From Eubacteriales Family XIII. Incertae Sedis bacterium (GTDB taxonomy: Bacteria > Bacillota > Clostridia > Peptostreptococcales > Anaerovoracaceae), in NCBI GenBank assembly GCA_031290775.1, contig JAITMX010000066.1, forward strand, positions 1 through 34,883: a DNA stretch of 34,883 nt, given 5' to 3'. A program made the position numbers and the translations under genes. Within the stretch, counting starts at the first letter, position 1; every line of letters starts with the position of its first letter. Positions 31,534 through 34,883 of this stretch are shown here, in pieces. The notes beneath the pieces are model-generated. The model was not told the origin of the DNA, ran no database searches, and saw nothing but the letters and a program-made list of their open reading frames with translations.

Positions 31534-31697
31534 GGCTTCGCCTTTCCCGCGCGGATTGTCAGCGCGAGCGATACGATGGACGCCGCCGCCGCGATGATGA
31601 CCAGCGCCATTTTTCCCGGTCCGCCCACAGCGAGCGCGCAGACAAGGCACACGGCTGAAATGGCGGGCGTCGCAATCCTGATTTTGTAGTTTGACAT
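31530..31697 (-). CDS. 55-aa two-helix membrane protein, cassette 2
   Basis: The product (MSNYKIRIATPAISAVCLVC...) has two hydrophobic segments, residues about 8-24 and 30-47, with a GGPGK turn and a basic tail RAGKAKP. ATG 31697 has a strong RBS (AGGAGG). Length and topology equal the cassette-1 protein at 29406-29573, and both overlap their XRE gene by four bases. The conserved topology with diverged sequence argues that it is a real gene under selection. Confidence 0.65.
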   Translation of the reverse strand: MSNYKIRIATPAISAVCLVCALAVGGPGKMALVIIAAAASIVSLALTIRAGKAKP

Positions 31698-31774
31698 TTC
31701 TTTTTACCTCCTGTAATATTTGAGTCAAGACGGCTCCCCCAAGGGGGAGAGGGGCTTGCGCCCCTCTTGTTGGG

Positions 31775-31882
31775 CTATTTGCCTTTCTTGTCGGGCTTGG
31801 CGGCTGCTATCATTATCACTGTTTGGGCTATGGCGTTCAGAGTGGTGACGATGGCAGCCGCTGCTATTATTTTCTCTTCCAT
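31775..31882 (-). CDS. 35-aa hydrophobic peptide with basic tail, cassette 2
   Basis: The frame encodes MEEKIIAAAAIVTTLNAIAQ, completing one membrane helix, then the tail AAAKPDKKGK. The RBS AAGGAGG is eight bases before the ATG. It is the first gene after the consensus promoter at 31908-31936. The stop is followed by the hairpin GAGGGGC-GCAA-GCCCCTC. In size and layout it resembles small membrane-active type I toxin-like peptides, but this is a comparison of form only. Confidence 0.5.
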   Translation of the reverse strand: MEEKIIAAAAIVTTLNAIAQTVIMIAAAKPDKKGK

Positions 31883-31907
31883 GCTGCTGACCTCCTTTCT
31901 ATATATA

Positions 31908-31936
31908 ATTATAAGGCAATTGCCGTATACTGTCAA
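31908..31936 (-). promoter_or_regulatory. consensus promoter with palindromic operator, cassette 2
   Basis: TTGACA (31936-31931) and TATAAT (31913-31908) on the - strand are 17 bases apart. The 20-bp dyad 31910-31929 has TATA ends and the perfect core GGCAATTGCC within the spacer. It is the counterpart of the cassette-1 operator. Confidence 0.85.
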
Positions 31937-31970
31937 GCCTTTTTTTAACTTTTTTTCAAAATATTTTCAT
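31931..31970. repeat. promoter-upstream direct repeat, copy 2 of 2
   Basis: This is the match to 29839-29879, covering the -35 box and the AT-rich region upstream (TTTTTTTAACTTTTTTTC and ATATTTTCAT). The run of T/A upstream of -35 would act as an UP element. Confidence 0.85.
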
Positions 31971-31977
31971 TTGTTTT

Positions 31978-32472
31978 TCAGGCGGTCCCGCGCTTTTCGG
32001 AAGCTGGCGATGTTCCCCCCTTTTGCTCTGCCTCAAGCTCTTGCCTGTATGCCTCGACCTCGGCCTCGAGGGCGGCGGCCCTTTCGGCGGCTTCGCTGCC
32101 CGGGCGGCGGTACTTGTCCGTGATCTCGAGAATCCAGTCTTTGGCCTCGTCGATCTTTTCCGGCGGCAGCTTGACGAGCGCGGCGATCACGTCTTTTAGA
32201 AACGGGTCTGCGATGCCCCATTTTTTGATGAGGTATTCGGCGTCCCTTTCGGCGTCGGCGGCGTACATCTCGCCCGTCCCGTCCCGCAGCCACGCCTCGG
32301 ACACGCCGAACTCCTTGTGAAATAATGCAATGTTTCGTTCAGTGACGCCCTGTGTCTCTAACTCCATTGCGGAAACCGCAGCTTTTTTTATTCCAATTCG
32401 TGCGCCAAGTTTCTCCTGCGACAGCTTTTCCGATTTCCGAAATTCCCTGACCCGTTCCCCGACCGTCCCCAT
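31978..32472 (-). CDS. Phage-type XRE repressor
   Basis: This 164-aa regulator has an N-terminal HTH (VGERVREFRKSEKLSQEKLG, then ARIGIKKAAVSAMELETQG), the familiar phage segment NIALFHKEFGVSEAWLRDGT, and a helical C-terminal part ending in a Glu/Ala-rich coiled coil. It has no peptidase domain, so induction would not be by RecA-stimulated self-cleavage. ATG 32472 is nine bases after GGAG; ATG 32478 is also possible. It is read leftward from a strong promoter opposite the rightward promoter at 32614, the classical layout of a lysogeny switch. Confidence 0.87.
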   Translation of the reverse strand: MGTVGERVREFRKSEKLSQEKLGARIGIKKAAVSAMELETQGVTERNIALFHKEFGVSEAWLRDGTGEMYAADAERDAEYLIKKWGIADPFLKDVIAALVKLPPEKIDEAKDWILEITDKYRRPGSEAAERAAALEAEVEAYRQELEAEQKGGTSPASEKRGTA

Positions 32473-32543
32473 TTTCATTTTCTCCAATCTGTGGCCTCCC
32501 ACGCTCAATGGCCGCCAAAACGCGCCCAACCGTCTATTTTCAG

Positions 32544-32572
32544 AGGATAACAGGAAAAAAAATTTTTTGCAA
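32544..32572 (-). promoter_or_regulatory. repressor promoter
   Basis: On the - strand, TTGCAA (32572-32567) and TATCCT (32549-32544) are 17 bases apart, with TG-t before the -10 box (extended -10). An AATAGAC motif (32538-32532) lies just downstream of the start site. Confidence 0.6.
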
Positions 32573-32587
32573 TAAAAAAATCTTCTA

Positions 32588-32660
32588 AATAGACAAATTT
32601 ATTAAAAAAATGCTTGACAAGGTACTTTTAACAGATTATTATGTCCATACAATAGACAAA
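32588..32660 (+). promoter_or_regulatory. rightward early promoter with repeated operator motifs
   Basis: TTGACA (32614-32619) and TATTAT (32637-32642) are 17 bases apart. The ten-base motif AATAGACAAA occurs at 32588-32597, upstream of -35, and again at 32651-32660, just after the start site. A third AATAGAC lies at the repressor promoter on the other strand. These are the expected positions for repressor binding sites that switch between left and right transcription. Confidence 0.75.
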
Positions 32661-33195
32661 CGAGTTTGCTACCTATACGGCAGCAAACTACCACAGGGGG
32701 GATGCCCTTGACAGGGCCTCCCCCCAACAAAGGGCCTTGATGAATCTTGAAAAGTGAATACTGTGCCCACCGCCCATTATAGGCGCCGCAAGGCCGCCGG
32801 GCAAAAAAGCAAAGTGCGCCGCTGGTTGCGCAACGGCGCCCTTTGCCCCGCCAAACGGGCAAACAAACAAAGAACGCCGATGGTTGTGCATCGACGCCCT
32901 CAGTCCCGATTTGTTTACCTGTATTCTGTTGCAATCCACGGCGCCGAATGCTATCCAGCATCCGATGCCGCCGATACAGAACCACAACATTCCGCTTCTA
33001 TGGCAGAACGTTTCACTTTGGCGATTCGGGTTTCGCCTGCCGCCTATGGCATCGGCACGGGGCGTGGCTGTCCAGCCAAACCCCGCACAAGAACCGCGCG
33101 GCACAAAAGGGCGCTCAAAAAGACCACCGCCTTTCTACCGCCATGATGGGCGGTGGGCACAGTATAACACTTTCAAAGCAAAGGGCCTTGATGAA
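32649..33195 (+). ncRNA. candidate large structured RNA or inverted-repeat element
   Basis: No convincing gene lies between the rightward promoter and the ATG at 33207. The stretch holds GTTTGCT...AGCAAAC, a G6/C6 hairpin (32695-32725), a perfect 20-bp helix between 32758-32777 and 33146-33165 that closes 370 bases, and inside it nested stems: GCAAAG/CTTTGC around GCGCCG/CGGCGC (32808-32845), AAACAAA/TTTGTTT around CGATG/CATCG, CCGATGCC/GGCATCGG (32962-32969 with 33048-33055), GGCGA/TCGCC, and GGGG...GGCT/AGCC...CCCC. The 17-base CAAAGGGCCTTGATGAA flanks both sides. It is either a prophage ncRNA or a MITE. Confidence 0.5.
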
Positions 33196-33206
33196 GAGGA
33201 TTGAAA

Positions 33207-33380
33207 ATGAACAAACAAGACAGAGACTCCATTTGGTGGGAGATACGGCAAAGTGTTTTGCAGAAAGCCGATCAAGAACAAAGAAAAGCGTTTGGGAAAG
33301 GCCTTGTCGTTTCGACGGCGGCTGCGGCAATCACGGCAGCGGCGGTGACATTATTAATGACTGCAGGGCGAGGATGGTGA
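33207..33380 (+). CDS. 57-aa single-helix membrane protein
   Basis: The frame MNKQDRDSIWWEIRQSVLQK... has a charged N-terminal half and one hydrophobic helix (GLVVSTAAAAITAAAVTLLM), ending AGRGW. The RBS GAAGAGG precedes the ATG at 33207. It is the first gene after the rightward promoter and the structured stretch. The function is unknown; the topology would suit a small phage membrane protein. Confidence 0.5.
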   Translation: MNKQDRDSIWWEIRQSVLQKADQEQRKAFGKGLVVSTAAAAITAAAVTLLMTAGRGW

Positions 33381-33404
33381 GCGTGGTGACAAGGAGGAAA
33401 GAAA

Positions 33405-33614
33405 TTGGATAGATTTGTGCACGCGGACGGAAGCCGCCCCGGCGGCGGCACTATGAAAGGGAAAGACAGTGATTCCTTTTGCCGGCAAGACGAAATGAGC
33501 CACAAAGACCAGGACAGCAGAATCAAACAGCTTTACAGAATCTGCGTTGTCAATTCCATCGGGATCATTATTGCAGCGCTTGCAATAATAGCGGTTTCCA
33601 CGCTTCGCGGGTAG
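33405..33614 (+). CDS. 69-aa single-helix membrane protein
   Basis: The TTG start at 33405 has an excellent RBS (AAGGAGG, seven bases). An internal ATG at 33453 has none. The N-terminal part is polar, followed by SRIKQLYRICVV and the helix NSIGIIIAALAIIAVSTL. It resembles the gene before it in layout: polar head and C-terminal membrane anchor. The last 47 bases overlap a gene on the opposite strand. The function is unknown. Confidence 0.5.
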   Translation: MDRFVHADGSRPGGGTMKGKDSDSFCRQDEMSHKDQDSRIKQLYRICVVNSIGIIIAALAIIAVSTLRG

Positions 33615-33927
33615 ACCAGATGAAAGAAGCGACTGCGACAACCATTCCGATGACGGCGACGGCCAGCGCCCTTTGCGAACTGCGTTGCGCTTCCATTCGG
33701 ATTCTCGCCGCCTCCTTGTTGATCGCCTCCGTCTCTTTTCGGATGGCTTCGGACTCGGAGCGGAGCCGCTCTGTGTCCTCGCGGAATTTGATGTTTTCGC
33801 GCTCGGTATGTTCGCGGAACTCCTCAAAGGTCATCGGGCCCGGCAGTATCGGAATATACAAGTCCTGCGGCGGCGATTCAACGACTCTGCGTATAGCGTC
33901 CATGGCGCTGTCTGGAAACAAGCTCAT
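33568..33927 (-). CDS. 119-aa coiled-coil membrane-anchored protein
   Basis: The N-terminal 35 residues are polar (MSLFPDSAMDAIRRVVESPP), followed by a long coiled coil of Glu/Arg/Lys heptads (about residues 35-85, EEFREHTERENIKFREDTER and on) and one C-terminal helix (ALAVAVIGMVVAVASFIW). The ATG at 33927 has RBS GAGGTG and a nearby TATAAT (33950-33945). It converges with the 33405 gene and overlaps it slightly. It may be a phage membrane protein or spanin-like anchor; nothing specific is recognised. Confidence 0.6.
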   Translation of the reverse strand: MSLFPDSAMDAIRRVVESPPQDLYIPILPGPMTFEEFREHTERENIKFREDTERLRSESEAIRKETEAINKEAARIRMEAQRSSQRALAVAVIGMVVAVASFIWSTREAWKPLLLQALQ

Positions 33928-33940
33928 AATATCACCTCGC

Positions 33941-33959
33941 GGGGATTATATCACAAACG
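33941..33959. promoter_or_regulatory. repeated divergent promoter module, copy 1
   Basis: GGGGATTATA.CACAAACG occurs here and at 34455-34473 with a single difference. On the - strand it contains TATAAT for the gene starting at 33927; on the + strand it precedes a gene that begins ATGACAGCGGAAATTGA. The two loci are therefore duplicates of one divergent arrangement. Confidence 0.5.
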
Positions 33960-34008
33960 GGCAAAGGGCATTGATGAAGAGGTGCGGAGGCGCAGGAAGG
34001 AGAAGGTT

Positions 34009-34215
34009 ATGACAGCGGAAATTGATGGGACAGGGCTGACAATTGAAATCACATTAAAAAACAGCAACAGCGAAATGGATAGAAAGGTTTATGAATTTAT
34101 CCGGACGATTCGCAACAATTGCAGCTATCTGGTGGTGTCGGACAGTTCAAGATTGCCGGGCCATTCGTACTGCTCACGCGGATACAAACGGCCCGTACAG
34201 GAAACGACATGCTAA
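34009..34215 (+). CDS. 68-aa hypothetical protein
   Basis: The frame MTAEIDGTGLTIEITLKNSN... continues with KVYEFIRTIRNNCSYLVVSD and ends in a basic, cysteine-containing tail. The RBS AAGGAGAAGG precedes the ATG. It shares its first six codons and its upstream region with the gene at 34501, so both starts arose by duplication. No domain is recognised. It converges with the next - strand gene with a four-base overlap. Confidence 0.6.
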   Translation: MTAEIDGTGLTIEITLKNSNSEMDRKVYEFIRTIRNNCSYLVVSDSSRLPGHSYCSRGYKRPVQETTC

Positions 34216-34436
34216 CGGATATTCGTAGTTATGTTCGGGGCATGAGAATCAACGGCATCGATTTCTTCATAATCAACAGCCGTGACGCCATTCTTTTTCC
34301 ATGCTTGAACCAACATCCACGCAGGGGAATCGGTTTCTGCCTCATACAGGGACAGTTGGCAATAGTCCATTTTGTCATTGCCCACCTCCTGCAGTTTTGT
34401 CAAAAGGTCAGAGACCTTAACAATGATGGTATCCAT
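34212..34436 (-). CDS. 74-aa hypothetical protein
   Basis: The frame MDTIIVKVSDLLTKLQEVGN... contains DYCQLSLYEAETDSPAWMLV and ends with acidic and Asn/Thr-rich residues. A strong RBS (AAGGAGG, seven bases) precedes the ATG, and TATAAT lies at 34464-34459. It looks like a small soluble alpha/beta protein of a type common in phage early regions. No function is known. Confidence 0.65.
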   Translation of the reverse strand: MDTIIVKVSDLLTKLQEVGNDKMDYCQLSLYEAETDSPAWMLVQAWKKNGVTAVDYEEIDAVDSHAPNITTNIR

Positions 34437-34454
34437 ATGAGCGCCTCCTTTCGT

Positions 34455-34473
34455 GGGGATTATAGCACAAACG
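34455..34473. promoter_or_regulatory. repeated divergent promoter module, copy 2
   Basis: This copy of the 33941-33959 module lies between the - strand gene starting at 34436 and the + strand gene at 34501. A small hairpin, GCGCC-gga-GGCGC, follows at 34473-34485. Confidence 0.5.
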
Positions 34474-34500
34474 CGCCGGAGGCGCAGAAAGGAAGAAGTT

Positions 34501-34683
34501 ATGACAGCGGAAATTGAAAGCAGGATCAAGATCGTCGGGGACGCCCTCTGCGGCATTCCCATCACGGAGTTCGAGAAGGGGCGGATCGTCGGCAAGCTCG
34601 AGGGGATCGTGTCGCAGATTGCGGCGGCGCCGGAGGGCATTGGCGCCGATGAGCCGCCCGCGCCCGCGGCGATGGAGGCGTAG
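34501..34683 (+). CDS. 60-aa hypothetical protein
   Basis: The frame MTAEIESRIKIVGDALCGIP... contains a helical middle (FEKGRIVGKLEGIVSQIAAA) and an Ala/Pro-rich tail. The RBS GGAAGAAG precedes the ATG. It opens a tight + strand run with the next two genes, in the style of phage early operons. No function is recognised. Confidence 0.6.
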   Translation: MTAEIESRIKIVGDALCGIPITEFEKGRIVGKLEGIVSQIAAAPEGIGADEPPAPAAMEA

Positions 34684-34690
34684 GCCAGGC

Positions 34691-34765
34691 ATGACGGTTT
34701 ACGGCAAAAGGCAAATGACGTTCAACGACTATGAGAATGAAGAGGAGCCGCAATGGCATCGTTAA
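34691..34765 (+). CDS. 24-aa peptide
   Basis: A short frame (MTVYGKRQMTFNDYENEEEP and four more residues) lies seven bases after the previous stop and overlaps the next start by 13 bases. The position and spacing suggest translation in the operon, but the RBS is weak and the length gives little support. Confidence 0.3.
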   Translation: MTVYGKRQMTFNDYENEEEPQWHR

Positions 34766-34883
34766 CAGCAAAGATCAAAATAGAAAATCTCGAAGCGTAT
34801 CAGGAGAAAACAAAAGAACTGATTGCCCTGCTCAAAGAGGGAAGGCAATTGATCGCCGAACTTGGCGATCAGTCAAGCAGCCG
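34753..34883 (+). CDS. 5' end of a small helical phage-like protein (partial)
   Basis: The frame MASLTAKIKIENLEAYQEKT... is open to the window end (43 residues) and predicts one long charged helix. RBS GAGGAG is five bases before the ATG. Short helical proteins with a KIKIENLE-type start are common in phage early regions. The function is unknown. Confidence 0.5.
   Translation, partial: MASLTAKIKIENLEAYQEKTKELIALLKEGRQLIAELGDQSSS

Larger units (their letters stand above)
26580..34883. mobile_element. integrated prophage-like or genomic-island element (left part)
   Basis: The element starts at the tRNA-Arg attachment site, with a tyrosine integrase gene next to it. It then carries an orphan antitoxin, small XRE regulators, an AbiF-type protein, a phage-type repressor with a divergent promoter region and a run of short, tightly packed, mostly unknown genes. 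The right end lies outside the window. No structural phage or conjugation genes are visible, so prophage, satellite and integrative element all remain possible. Confidence 0.85.

Noticed and set aside
32688-33104. 138-codon - strand frame in the same stretch
   Set aside because: Same inverted-repeat material on the other strand, no start signal, and it opposes the strong rightward promoter.
32754-33146. 130-codon + strand frame in the hairpin-rich stretch
   Set aside because: No RBS, extreme Arg/Ala/Thr composition, and the frame spans both arms of the inverted repeat; structure explains the sequence better.
1-34883. CRISPR arrays, rRNA genes, insertion sequences
   Set aside because: No regularly spaced direct repeats, no rRNA-like conserved stretches and no transposase were seen on either strand.

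Overview
The window looks like a chromosome segment from a fairly GC-rich anaerobic member of the Bacillota, probably Clostridia. The reasons are the rbgA-rnhB pair, a full-length acyl-ACP thioesterase, the fhs/fchA/folD folate cluster (partly as remnants), larB-larC and strong Gram-positive ribosome binding sites. Lineage below class cannot be set from the sequence alone.

Bases 1-25101 are ordinary chromosome, almost all on the + strand: the 3' end of an unknown gene; rbgA and rnhB; a 600-base non-coding stretch full of small hairpins and a dispersed palindromic repeat; a URO-D family gene; a complete Liv-type ABC transporter operon (lipoprotein, two ATPases, two permeases); an acyl-ACP thioesterase; and a hybrid histidine kinase. 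A decayed stretch follows (11445-12773) with an internally deleted formate-THF ligase gene, the 3' part of a surface-protein gene and an internally deleted fchA. Then come folD, larB, a larC that lacks its usual C-terminal part, valS, an HscC-like Hsp70 with a J/TPR partner, folC, and a lipid kinase. A DUF4870-like membrane protein (- strand) and an NADPH-dependent FMN reductase close the core.

At 26580 a tRNA-Arg(CCU) 3' fragment marks the left end of an integrated element that runs past the end of the window. Next to it lies a tyrosine integrase, as expected. The element then carries an orphan HicB, an unusual pair of an 82-aa protein and a retropepsin-like/SEC-C protein, and two copies of a small cassette (tiny membrane peptide, 55-aa two-helix membrane protein, XRE regulator). 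Each cassette has a consensus promoter that contains a palindromic operator. The two copies bracket an AbiF/Abi_2 HEPN protein and a terminator-ended structured RNA gene, which together look like an RNA-controlled toxin or abortive-infection unit.

A phage-type repressor follows, with a divergent promoter region that holds repeated AATAGAC motifs. The rightward promoter reads into about 550 bases without a convincing gene. This stretch folds into many nested hairpins closed by a perfect 20-bp end-to-end helix, and is either a large structured RNA or an inverted-repeat element. The window ends in small phage-like early genes, several of them single-helix membrane proteins, arranged around repeated divergent promoter modules.
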